Of a stretch of 64,000 nucleotides of DNA, positions 34,198 through 45,216 are shown piece after piece. A program made the position numbers and the translations under genes. Within the stretch, counting starts at the first letter, position 1; each line of letters opens with the position of its first letter. The notes below the pieces were generated by a model, which worked only from the letters and a program-made list of their open reading frames with translations, was not told where the DNA came from and did not search any database. The stretch comes from Sanguinoderma infundibulare (taxonomy: Eukaryota > Basidiomycota > Agaricomycetes > Polyporales > Polyporaceae): positions 3,038,001 through 3,102,000 of the forward strand of contig JAVLRN010000007.1 in the NCBI GenBank assembly GCA_032821775.1, written 5' to 3'.

Positions 34198-34306
34198 TCA
34201 AAGCCGCATTCACCGGCGTGCGCTCTCACGGTCATTATAATCGGTCGCAAATCCGTTGCGTAAATCGTCGTCGCCAAGTGCCGGTTGCAGTGTTGCTACG
34301 AGCACT

Positions 34307-36874
34307 ATGACTACGCTCGATCCAGGAACAATGAGCGTGCCCCTCTCGATCACCGAAGGTCGGTCCCTCCTCCTCTAGCTCTGGCACGCACAGAGGAACA
34401 TGGACGTGGACGGCTCGGAACACGGGTGGGGCCTCTGAGCGGGGCCAGAGGCCAGAGACCAGAGGGGAGGCCCTGTCCGTCCGCCTAAAGCGTCCGCGGA
34501 GGTCCCTCAGCGTGCATTGCCCCGCAACCATGACTGGGATCACAGTCCTCTCGCGTTCTCTTCTCCCGCGTGATCTATTTCCGGGGATCTCAGCGTGCGC
34601 GCATACGTCAAGAGCGACTTACTGACCCCGTCCCTCGTTCCACGCAGATGAAGCGGCCGTATACGATAGGCAGATCCGGCTCTGGGGCCTGGAGGCCCAG
34701 CAGAGGTGCGCGTTCTCGTCCTCTCGCGTCCCTCGCTCACGTGTACGCTCGTGCGACTGCCTGCGACTGCGGGCGGTACGCAACTACTCCCGCTGGGACG
34801 GATGCGCCGGCCATTGGGGGCGTCGGGCCTGCTGTCGACCCATGCGAGCGAGGGGAACTCATCAGCAGACGCTGCATGAGGTCTCCAATGACGCTTCGCG
34901 GCGCCACCTTGGCCGCGGACGCGTGCCGCGTTCGCGTTCGATGGGCATTCTTGTGCTATGCATAGACCGGGATTCGCGTCTTTGAGCGTCGAGCGCCTTC
35001 GCGGCGCTCCTGCAAGCGATCATGGGGCTGACGTCCGTTCTTGAACCCTACAGGATGCGCAATGCGACCATACTGGTCGTACGACTGAACGGCGTCGCCA
35101 CCGAGGCCATCAAAAATATCGTGCTCGCGGGCATAGGCACGCTCGTCGTCGTCGATCCGGACGAGGTCCTGGAGCAGGACCTCGGCGCCGGCTTCTTTTA
35201 CCGGGACGAAGACGTTGGCAGAAAGGTGAGACGGACGTGGGGCCCCTCCCGGCCCGAGCGGGAGACGTGCACCCAGAGGCGACAAGCCACGAGTGCTGTC
35301 CGACACGTCGGTGCTCTGCCCTTGCCTTGTGCTCCAGGCGGAGTCGCGCTCGGGCTCTCAGCGACGTGAACTTCAGCGGCGCCATGGCCCATCTCTTGCT
35401 GGGCGTTACCGGCCCATGGCACCGCGTTTCCTATTCGCGGAGATGCCGTCGGGTGCTATCTGGAAAGTTTTCCGCAGACGGAAACCGCGGACTCAAAGAC
35501 TACTCAAAGCTTGTCTCGCAGGGCATGTTCCTGGCGCTTTCAGGCAGCTTCAGGCGCACCTTGCTCTCACGTCCGCTGTAACGGTGGTCTGGACACTGCG
35601 GAGCGTGGGGACACGGAAGGGCCCGGTCCGCGATGCTGCTTTGATTCTCATTGTCGTGAGCGAGGATAGCGATGGGCGCTCCGCCGTGAGTCGACGACAC
35701 GCATGGCGCGAAGTGCTCGAGGTGCTGCAAGGTCCCCGTCTGGCCTTCTGTTTGCCCCTTTGCCATCGTTCCTGGCAGCATGCTGACTGCTCTCGCCGTA
35801 CACAGAGGGTCGATGCCGCTAAAGCCAGAGTCGAGAGCTTAAACCCTCTCGTCGCAGTGGAAGCTCTATCAGACCCTTCTGTTCTCGAGCACGATGCCCT
35901 GGATACTCTCATCTCGGGTGTCGACATGGTCTGCGTGACCGATGTAGATCGGACTACGCTCGTACGTACTCTATCAGCAATTTTGTCGCCTACTTACCGT
36001 CGTCGGCTGTGACGTATGCCTCAGGTACGCCTTAACGACGCCTGCCGAAAACTGAACAAGCCCTTCTATTCTGGGGGGACCTATGGCCTCCTGGGCTACA
36101 TCTTTTGCGACCTGCTGCGTCACGACTACATCGCGCCGTACGTCCCCCCTGCGGTGTGTCTGGCACGGCCTCGTCACTCACCGCTGTGCCCGCAGAGACC
36201 GGTCGGCACAGAAGGATGCTGCAAAAAACGTCAAGAACACCGCCATTTACGTGCCGCTGCGGACAGCACTTGAGCACCGCTGGACAGGGATGACGCGACG
36301 TCAGACAAAGGAGGTCAACCCGGCGATACCATTCTCGGTGCTTGGTATGTGACACCCTCGGCTCTCATGCCGTGATCAATATGTCTGACGTCTGTGGTCG
36401 GGCTCTGGCGGACCGTGGGTGAATAGCTATCTGGGAGTACCAGGCTACCCATTCGGGCGCACTCCCTGACAATTCGGCGGCAGCGCCAGAGCTCGAGGCG
36501 ATAGCGAATAAGCTGATCGCGGATGCGGAGGTCAACAAGCAGGTGCTGCCGTACATGCCTAAGGAGCTCATCGAGTACGTGTGCCGTGCTCTCACTACGA
36601 TCGCCCCATCTGATTATGTCCCGCTCCCTATACTTACACCCTTCTTGTCTACGTTGATCGGGGTGTCATCCGGTGCTTTTGGTTCGTCGGCGCAAATAGA
36701 ACGCTTGCGACCACAGCAGCGCACGAACTGTCCCCGGTCTGCGCTGTCGTGGGCGGCCTCCTCGCGCAGGACATCCTCAAGGCCCTGGCTGCGAGGGAGC
36801 CGCCCATCGCCAACTTCTTCACCTTCGATGGCAACCTGGGCGGCGGCACCGTGGTCAGGCTGTCGATGCCGTGA
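34307..36874 (+). CDS. AOS1: SUMO-activating enzyme E1 subunit AOS1/SAE1
   Basis: Multi-exon gene starting MTTLDPGTMSVPLSITEDEA. The family signature YDRQIRLWGLEAQQR (34660 onward) is followed by MRNATILVVRLNGVATEAIK and NIVLAGIGTLVVVDPDEV, the adenylation-domain core, then DLGAGFFYRDEDVGRK, RVDAAKARVESLNP, VDMVCVTDVDRTTLVRLNDA, NKPFYSGGTYGLLGYIFCDL, and the C-terminal HELSPVCAVVGGLLAQDILK with NFFTFDGNLGGG ending at the stop 36872-36874. AOS1 pairs with UBA2 to adenylate SUMO; the catalytic cysteine is on UBA2 and is correctly absent here. The NEDD8 E1 subunit ULA1 and ubiquitin E1 share the fold, but the length and YDRQIRLWG fit AOS1 best. One intron (35226-35805, 580 bp) is about ten times the usual size. 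Confidence 0.9.
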
Positions 36875-38257
36875 TTCGTAGAAAATCCCCGAGGTGGTGG
36901 ACCGTGGCCGCAGCCTTTCGAAGGAAGGAGTGGACGTGTAGATCCAAGTCGTTCGAGCGCGTGTATCTGACCGTCTGTAGCTCACCGCAGTGCGCCTCGC
37001 ATTCCGGCGGTGAATTTCCGACCATTACCCCTCCCGCTCTCAGTGCTGTGCCCTTGTGCCCACGCTCGGTCCTCGATGCAAGACGCTTCCCGGGCAATCA
37101 ACTTCTCGCAGTCTCGCGACAAAGTCATGATGTTCTTAACGTCTCTTTGTCCTTTCACGCCGCCTCGACTCGATGTGGACGGTGATTGCCCTGACCCTAC
37201 CGTGCATCCCCACGCCCTCGACCGACCCTACGCCAGGCAACAAACCAATCGGCATGAGAAAGGCTACAAAAGCCAGCCAGCTGGCGGCGCATGGCACCCA
37301 AACGCGGTTAGTGTGTGAGGGCGAAACAAGCTTTCAATTGTGAGCGTTTCTATTGCGAAGCCGACACAGGATAACACCATCATTCACTGAACGCGCCGCT
37401 GCCCCCGAGGCTGTCCCGACATACCCCAATTGGCGTACACGCACGGTAAGCGGGCACGCACTCCTAATCGCTCGCGATCAGTGCTAGTCTTGTGCCCTCC
37501 CCCTCCGTCGGTCATCCGTCAGTGAGCATGGGCGGATGACACCGGTGGGGAAGCATGAAGCATGTCGCCGCTCGCCGTCGTCGAAAAAAACGACAATGCG
37601 ATTACAATGTCGCCGTAGCCACGGGATGGCCCTCGGATAAACGTCCTCTGGATTCCGCAGGCTCGGACGCATGCGGGACTGCGATGGCATCGAAAGGAAG
37701 CGTCCATTCATGACGGAGCGCCGCTAGGATGCATATGCCACATATGCGGCTAGGTTTAGGTTCGCATGCATACCAGCGAACGCTAACCGTGCATTGGACA
37801 GCTGCCTTGTGCAGAGCGCGCCGAGCGTTGGGACCTGAGATCGTACGAGAATGCACAATCTCCCGGCGTGGGATATGGGAGGCGCTTCCATTATCGGGTC
37901 CTCGTCGCGACTCGCGATGATGATGCAGGAACACGCTCGCGAGCTTAACATACACACAATCCTGAGCCGAGCCATTCATTTATTTCACGCTGCAGATCTT
38001 CTCTCTTCTTCACGCTCATGCTTTCTCCTAAACCACTCTGCTCGACCTACTTCTGAAAACTCCAGCCGTCGCGTCGCGAACGCTTCCGAACGGAATGAGC
38101 AGCCTCGAACCAGCCCGCTTCGTCGTCCATTCCTTACAGAATCCCCTCTCCGAAACCGCACTGTCCTCGCAACATCCAACACCCGTCCCCCTTTCCGGTC
38201 CCTTGCCCGGAACTCGCAAAACGAAGATTGCATCGGACCGAACCGACGACCGCGTCT
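36875..38257. other. convergent intergenic stretch, no recognised gene
   Basis: About 1.38 kb between the convergent AOS1 and FOL3 genes. Small frames on both strands carry no motif. No RNA gene recognised. Confidence 0.5.
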
Positions 38258-39847
38258 TCAACAGCTCGCGCCACAGATCTCCTCTGCTTGCCCCAAATTT
38301 TCAAGGAGCCGGTAGAAGTCCGCGACGAGGTACAGGCTTCCGGCAAGAACGACGAGGGCGTCCTCGCCGTCGCGCCTTCGGCTGGCGGCCCACCGGAGGG
38401 CCTCCTCCACGTGCTCCGTCCTCGGGGGCGGAGGAAGTTCCGAGGAGGCAGCAAACCCGACTTGGGCCGCGAGTCCGCTGAAGTCGCTCGAAGACTCGAC
38501 GACGTCCACGCTCGCGTCTGGAACGAGCGACTCGACGGCCTTGCGGACGTCCGGGGGCGGCACGAACTTGACCCAAGGCATGTTCGCCGGCGGGGTGAAG
38601 GGGAGCAACGCGATGGCCAGCCGGACGTTACGCTTCGGCGATCGGAGTCGGAGGGCAAGGAGCGGCTCGAGAGTCTGCTCGGGGGTCTTCGGCGGCGAGT
38701 GTGAAAGCGCGAGGATGTAGGTGAGCGTGAGGGGCGGCCCGTCGCCCAGCTTGTCCAGCACCGATGAGAGGTACGCCGCGAGCGCGGTGGCCGACGCGGG
38801 GTTGTGTGCCCCGTCTGCGAGAACGAGGATTTGCGATTGTGAGATGTCGGCGTCGGCGTCGGTGTCGGTGTTGCTGGCGTTCGATGGGAGTGAGACTTTG
38901 TGATACGAAAGCCGACCGGGCCAACGGGTGGCGCGGATGCCGCGAGAGATGGCGTCGGCCGTCAGGCGTTCGCCGAACCTAAGATGGCGGCGTGCGCAGG
39001 ACGGGTGCGTCTGCAGCGTTGAGACGATCCCCATGGCGGTGCCCAGGTTAGCAAGCTGGTGCTCCCCGTGCAAGGGAAGCAGAGCACGGATCGGGTCGGC
39101 GAAACATGGCCCGTCGATACGGACGGGTTGGAAGAGGGGGACGCGGATCCCCCCAGCCTGAGCCTGCGTCGGCGAAATCGCCCGTCCGTCTAGACCTTCA
39201 TCCCACTCGACAGCTCGAATTGTGCACGGGACGGCCAGGTCCCCGCCCACAGACTCGATGACCGACCGCGCGACGTCGTCGACCTGCGGGTGCGTTTGAG
39301 GGCCGACGACGAACGGCTTTCCGGGCCTGGCGATCGCGGCCTTCTCGCGCGCGATAGCTTCGACCGTGCTGCCCAGGAAAGCCTGATGATCGAGGTCCAC
39401 GGCGGTGAGCGCGGATACGAGGATGCACGCGTCCGGGACGACGTTCGTCGCGTCCAGGCGGCCGCCCATCCCGACCTCGAGAACGACGACGTCGACCTTG
39501 AGGCGCTCGAACACGAGCAGCGCAAGGCAGGTGTACGTCTCGAATAGGCTCGCGCCAATGGCGTTCTCCTCGTCTATTTGTCGGATCTCTTCTTGGGCCT
39601 GCATGAAGACATCTCTGTGGACGGGTTTGTTTTGGACGACGATGCCGTCGAGCGGGGAGAGCAAATGAGGCGAGTTGAACCGTCCGACAACGAGCGGCGG
39701 AGACGTTGCAGCCAGGATAGATGTAACAAGAGCGCATACGCTCCCCTTGCCATTTGTGCCGGCTACGTGGATGGTGGGTCGAGTATAGGGAACCGGGAGG
39801 TGGTTGAACAAATTTCGGATTCTGTCGAGAGATAGATTAATCGACAT
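38258..39847 (-). CDS. FOL3: dihydrofolate synthase (FOL3-like, Mur-ligase family)
   Basis: Single exon of 529 aa from ATG at 39847: MSINLSLDRIRNLFNHLPVP then TRPTIHVAGTNGKGSVCALV with the P-loop GTNGKGS (39764-39741). Further Mur-ligase/FPGS motifs are GRFNSPHLLSPLDGIVVQN (second ATP-site loop), ETYTCLALLVFE, VVVLEVGMGGRLDATNVV and ALTAVDLDHQAFLGSTVEAI, with a C-terminal domain containing ILVLADGAHNPASATALAAY. The enzyme joins glutamate to dihydropteroate (folate pathway). Folylpolyglutamate synthase is the alternative, but the short N-terminus and SPHL/GMGGRLDATN pattern fit the FOL3 type. The frame is open 49 codons further upstream (to 39997), but that stretch is not conserved-looking, so the downstream ATG is chosen. 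PRP24 ends 393 bp upstream on the same strand. Confidence 0.9.
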   Translation of the reverse strand: MSINLSLDRIRNLFNHLPVPYTRPTIHVAGTNGKGSVCALVTSILAATSPPLVVGRFNSPHLLSPLDGIVVQNKPVHRDVFMQAQEEIRQIDEENAIGASLFETYTCLALLVFERLKVDVVVLEVGMGGRLDATNVVPDACILVSALTAVDLDHQAFLGSTVEAIAREKAAIARPGKPFVVGPQTHPQVDDVARSVIESVGGDLAVPCTIRAVEWDEGLDGRAISPTQAQAGGIRVPLFQPVRIDGPCFADPIRALLPLHGEHQLANLGTAMGIVSTLQTHPSCARRHLRFGERLTADAISRGIRATRWPGRLSYHKVSLPSNASNTDTDADADISQSQILVLADGAHNPASATALAAYLSSVLDKLGDGPPLTLTYILALSHSPPKTPEQTLEPLLALRLRSPKRNVRLAIALLPFTPPANMPWVKFVPPPDVRKAVESLVPDASVDVVESSSDFSGLAAQVGFAASSELPPPPRTEHVEEALRWAASRRRDGEDALVVLAGSLYLVADFYRLLENLGQAEEICGASC

Positions 39848-40239
39848 CTCTACAGAATTCAGATTGATAACAGTGAGTCGTATGAATGGAACGCTACTTC
39901 GAGTCCCTCCGGGGCTTACCAGAAAATATGCAAGACAAGTGACAATCGATATACTCGGTGGAGGTTTGCCGCAAGCCTTGCTGAGCACTCTTGACATCGT
40001 TTCAAGTTACCAGATATGGTTCTAAGGCGTTTAGAGCAACCGCCACTTGGTCCACAAGAGGGCAGAGCGACAAGGGGCTCACAAAAACGATTGCTTGCAC
40101 AATGCAATAGATAGCGAGCGTCGGGAACGGACGACAAAAGCCTAGCTCGAGCTGAGACGAAGATCACACTACATGACGATGGCCAAGTCCATACACACAC
40201 AACTAGCTATCACGGAGCGGCAGTCAAGAAAAGCAAAAT

Positions 40240-43200
40240 CTACTTCCCACCCAAAAGCATCTTCCTGAAGTCATCCTGCCCCTTACTCGCTCCACTCGCA
40301 GCTTGGGATGATCCCGACACGCCCGAGCTCGACGCAGCGACAAAACCAGGCGCCTGCCCAGTCCCCAAGCCCCGTTGCCTACTTCCCAGTCCTGCCCGTG
40401 GTCGGGACACAGCAGCACGAGGCACGAAGAGACCAGTGTTGGCCGCAGGCGGCGCCAGCGGACGGGCAGTAGGAGGCCCTGTAGTGCCCTCTGCGACGAT
40501 CTGCAATGTGTTGCCGTTGAAGACGATCGAGTCCTGTCGCAAAAGCAGCTTGCCCACTTCCTAGAGACACGAATCGTCGCGGTCAATAATCATCCGAGTT
40601 CTAATAGAGAAAGCAAACACATACCGCCGCGTTCTCAAGTTCGACTTCCGCTTCATGCAGGTCCTGGAAGACCTCCACACGCTTGACCTGTGCATGCTTC
40701 TCAAGCGCTTGCTGCAACAGGCCTTCCTGCGTGTTCGGCGGCAGGTTGCGCACTCGAACGGATCGATTCCGGACTTCAGCGCGGTACCCCGGAGCCCTGC
40801 TCGTCTTGTAAGCCATCGCAACCCCCCAAACCAGTCAGCTGTCAACTTACTTGTTCTTCCCGCGAACGCGACTGTCGGCAAGGGTGACGGCCATACGCCG
40901 CTTCTTCAGCTCGTGGTTGTTGGCAGCAAGAGCCGCCCGCGCGTCGTTCTCGTTCTCAAACTCGACGAACGCAAAGCCCTTCGAGCGACCCTTGTCATCG
41001 AGTATCATCCGGATGTCCTTCACGGCGCCGTACTGATTTCTCGGCGTGAGCTTCGGTAGCGTAGATCAAGTGGCGATACTCACCGTCTTGAACACGTTCT
41101 GGAGATCCTCCTTCGTCGCAAGCTTGCTGAGACCAGAGACGTAGATCTCGCGATCGTTCGCATCGCTGTCCGTACGCTCCTTCCTCCGCTCAGGATTCGA
41201 GATGTACACGGACATCTTAAGACCTTCTTCTCCAACGTCCGTGCCGTTCAACTCCAACGCGTTCTCCGCACAGGTCTGCAAACGGCTCATTAGCGACTCT
41301 ATCGACCACGGTCAACATGAAGATCCGTACGGGTGAAGTATACTGCACATAACAGAAGCGCCTTGTGCTTTTGAACTTCTTGCTGGGCCACCGCACGTCG
41401 AAAATCTCACCGTACTGCACCACAACGTCCTTGTCAGCAAATGTATGCGCATACATAGCGGCCTCAACAGCTGACCTTCCCGAACAACGTCCGAACGAAC
41501 GTATCGTCCGCCTTCTCCGGGAAGTTGGTGATGTACAGCGTCGACCTCCACGCGAGGTGGACAGCCACCTCGTGGCCGCGGATCCGTTTCTTGTCCTTTG
41601 TGAGCGCCGCAGGGACGCTCTCCTGAATCACGTAGCCGATACGACGCCGTTAGAACAGTGCGAAAAGAGAGGGCGGACCGGACGACGTACCCGGTCCATG
41701 AACTCGACAGTGGCGACGAGCGAATTGGGTAGCTGCGTGATCTTGATCTCGCGGATGGCGCCGCACTGGGTATAGAGGGTCAGTTACTCCGTGCTGTAAT
41801 TATTTTTGGAGACAGCAGTCGCAATTGTGACTTACGTCCTTGAATAGAGCTGTCAACTCATCCTCCGTCACGGCAGGAGCGAGTTCGGCGACAAACACCG
41901 TGCTGTTCTCCCGGTCCCTGTAGGCGCAGTCGCGGTGGTAAGCGGCGAAGACGCTGACTCTAACCGGTAAGAGAACAGACCTCTTCAACTTCACTTGTTC
42001 CTCTGGAATGGAGAGAATTGTGTCAGCGCTCAGGTCACCAGGGTACATAGACAACAGGGGAGCTGGGATTGTGGAATGTGTTACATACCAACCCTGGCCT
42101 TCTTGGTCGGCTCCGGAGTGCCCTCATCCTCAGCCTTCCTCTTCGATCCAGCCTCCGCAGGTACAGAGTCGACGTCCATCGCAACAGGCTCCGCCGGGGC
42201 CGGGGTCACCTCACCAGCCGCCACAGGAACAGGGGTTTCCTGGACCTGTGCCTGCGTCTCCGCGATCAGCTGGGCAGCGGCGATCTGCGCCTTCTCGGCC
42301 TCCTTCGCGCGGCGACTGTTGACCTGCACCTGCGCGCGCTCGATGCGGTCGAGGGTGTCCTCGATCTGCTCGACGGTGCCATGGAGCTGCTCGAACGCGA
42401 CCCACGCCTCCCAGACGGCCTCGGGCCAGTCGAGGTGCTTGTTCGCGATGTTTTGGAATACCTTGCGCGCATCGTCGTGCATGTGCCCTCTTCTGTGAAC
42501 GAAATTGCGACTTAGAAAGGTAAAGGGATGGCGAAATAATCGCGCATATACGCACATCAGGACTTCGGTGTACGCCGTCCACGCCAGGTAGCTCGTCTTG
42601 TAGAACTTTGTCGCGTCCTCCCACATGACCAACGCGTTCCCTCCCAGCTCCTCGACCTCCAGGCACTGCCATGCACATATCAAATTGACAATTCCAGGTC
42701 CGGAAGAAAAACCCAGGACTCACCACCGCAGAGAAGTACTTCTCAAGCCTAAGCCTGGGGTCACCGGCGGACGACGCTGGGATGCTCAGTCACTCAAGAC
42801 CATTCCTACGGAAACAAACGTGGCACTCACCCTTGCGGACCGTCGCTATGCCATCCAGAAGGATCTGTAGCAATGAATCATGGTCTTACATCCATTTGTA
42901 TTAATTTTGCTCTACCATAGTGGAGAATAGAGGGTTTACGTACCAGCCTTCCCTGCTTCGATCTGCCGCTTCTCGAAGCCGGCGCGTGCCAGCACCGCAG
43001 GAATTAGCTGATCAACGTCGGCCTGGAGAGGGCCTATCGTCTGTGCCTTCTCGTAGATGGCTAACAAGATGGGCATCAGAAAGGAAACCGACGGCAGATG
43101 CACTCATCTCACTGTTGATCTCCTTGGCGGCGTCTTCGGGTTCCAAGACGCGTTCCTAGAAGGACACCTGCTCAGAAACGTTGTGCGAGAGGATCTGAAA

Positions 43201-44842
43201 ATAGAGCGTACCAAGAAGCGAATATAACGCGCAAGAAACTCCCCAGATACAGGTACGCTTCTGAGACCTCTCCGGAAAACTAGAAGTAATTCTTCTTCTT
43301 CGACAGCTTCCGTTCTCTACGAACGTGAACCGTTAAGACTCTTTGAGGTACTCGAGGGTAGTTGAAAGAAATAAGACGCACCAGAAGATCGACGTAGCCC
43401 GTCCAAAAGGTTCGCAGAGCTTCCTCTGCGTTGGCCTCGCCAAAGAATCTTCGTTTATCGGCTTCGGCGATGGCGCGTTCGTACAAGGCCCTGAGGATGA
43501 AGAGGTCGGGCTTCTTGGAGCGCTTCTCTGAAGCGATGTAGTACGCGTAACCCTCGAGAGAATAGTTTGCTTGCGCCTATATCCAAGTGAGCCCCAAGCC
43601 GGATAAGAAGTTAGATAGTATGCGCACAAGGGAACTCTCAAAGTCCTCGCGCCGTTGGAATGCCTTGACCGCTTGAGCTTTTGACTTGGACGCCTTCACC
43701 AACAGAGACTCGTACTGGTCTGCGGGTCTGTAGTTCGTCGTGAACGAAGAGTACGCTTGGAATGTCTCATCGTGGTCTTCGTGAAGAATAAGCGAACAGA
43801 ACTAAGGATACACCGGGGATATCGACCTATGGAACTGAGGGTCCCATCGTTGCTGAAGTGTGGGTGATGACAACATTTGGCAACGGTGTTGCCCAGTGCC
43901 CCATGGTGATCGCACGCCAGTTACATGTGGCGATATCAATATAACAAGGATATAACGCGAATGCTGCTGTACATCGTGAATGCGATTACCATGAGGCACG
44001 CGCAAATGTTGCCTTCGACAACAATCTGACAACGATGAGACACCAAGTACCACACGTCGACGGCCCCAATGATATATGCGGTAGTACTCACTCGAATGGG
44101 GTTGGTTCAGGCGGTCCAGCAGCAACTTCTCAACCAAACCGGCCAGTAGTTCCCTGCGGAACGTCATATCAGACATTGACAGGCAAAACATCGCCACAGT
44201 AGCATACCGCTCTTCTCCTGTCGCGTTTGACAAGCGTTCAACCTCCCAATCTCGTTGGTTGTCGAAAAGCAGACGGCTCTATGGATCCCGTCTGCTGAGG
44301 TGCTGTTTCAGCCGCAGAAGATGAGACATACCTTCGACAGATGTCCCGCTCCTCGCTCCACGACGTTGGACATGGACTCGTGCATCCATTCAGGCGATAA
44401 TAGCTCCCCAAACGTGTCAGGTCTTCCACCTGCCTCAGCGAAGTGTTCATACTGCTCGATGAGGAACTCGAGATGTTTCTGGAGAATGGAGATAGCTGGA
44501 TGAAGCTCAAGATCACGTCCAAACAGTAGGAGTGCGGCACTCACACAAATGATCCTGCTCGGCACGCGTGAACAGGTCGAGGACACTCTGCAAGTCCTCC
44601 GGAGACTCGAGGTTGCTCGCGGCGATTTTGTGTTGAATAAGAGGAAGCCAAACGTCCTCTCCCGCAGCCCAGAACGCGGTCATCATCTCGAGCGCAGAGA
44701 CGACTTGGTCTTCCATGGCTGTCGCGCGAGCGATGCGAATGTGTTCGACATGGAGCGAGAGGTTGTATGGGTTGTCGGTGAGACGTTCGAGGACTGCAGA
44801 GAGTGCCTCGAGGGCGTCGGCTTCGTTCATTTCGACGTCCAT
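40240..44842 (-). CDS. PRP24: PRP24/SART3-type U4/U6 snRNP assembly factor
   Basis: Many-exon minus-strand gene starting MDVEMNEADALEALSAVLER at 44842. The N-terminal half is built of HAT-type helical repeats (for example YNLSLHVEHIRIARA, VWLPLIQHKIAASNL, ISILQKHLEFLIEQYEHFAE, VWEAWVAFEQLHGT). Several RRM domains follow: STVFVAELAPAVTEDELTAL, STLYITNFPEKADDTFVRTL with RRFCYVQYTS, REIYVSGLSKLATKEDLQNV with GFAFVEFENENDA, and a degenerate fourth RRM (VRVRNLPPNTQEGLLQQAL). The last residues, QDDFRKMLLGGK, match the C-terminal Lsm-interaction motif (xxFRKM) that defines Prp24/SART3. The protein anneals U4 and U6 snRNAs during snRNP recycling in the nucleus. Inner exon borders were not all resolved. 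An upstream in-frame ATG at 44956 is possible but looks like leader. Confidence 0.92.
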
Positions 44843-45216
44843 GGTGGGCAGGGTGCGAAGGCGGCGGTGTAGAGCGTCGTCGGGGATGGACAGATCGAAC
44901 GCCACCAACGCGGGCGACGTCAAGACGAACAAGACCCGTTTCGAGGACGAGTGCACGAGGGGCGAATAGGGTTAAGGTTTGGGGCACGGGCAGCCAATAA
45001 TAAACTAGTTGACGGCGTGTGTTGCCGGGGCGCTTGGATAGCCGAGGGGTGGAGGCGTGAGCAAGGGCCGTGGTCGTTGTCTTTGTCTCTCTCCCCATCA
45101 TCGCTATTTTTCTGTTCTCCAAGGGCTCTCGACGGCGGGCTCATAAGTCTTGGACATATCCGAGGCATCCACTCTCTTCCCAGTTCGCTCTTTTACACCG
45201 TCTTCCGCTGTTCTAA

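Larger units (their letters stand above)
33192..34306. other. intergenic region between Zn2Cys6 and AOS1 genes
   Basis: About 1.1 kb with the 3' end of the transcription factor gene (including a two-copy tandem repeat at 33362-33423) and the AOS1 promoter. No open frame with recognisable features. The lower GC content of 33330-33720 fits untranslated or terminator sequence. Confidence 0.5.

Noticed and set aside
35293..36012. 239-codon frame running through the AOS1 intron into the next exon
   Set aside because: Only its last part (RVDAAKARVESLNP) is AOS1 coding, and only in this frame by coincidence of phase. Direct joining of the upstream exon at 35805/35806 gives the conserved family sequence.
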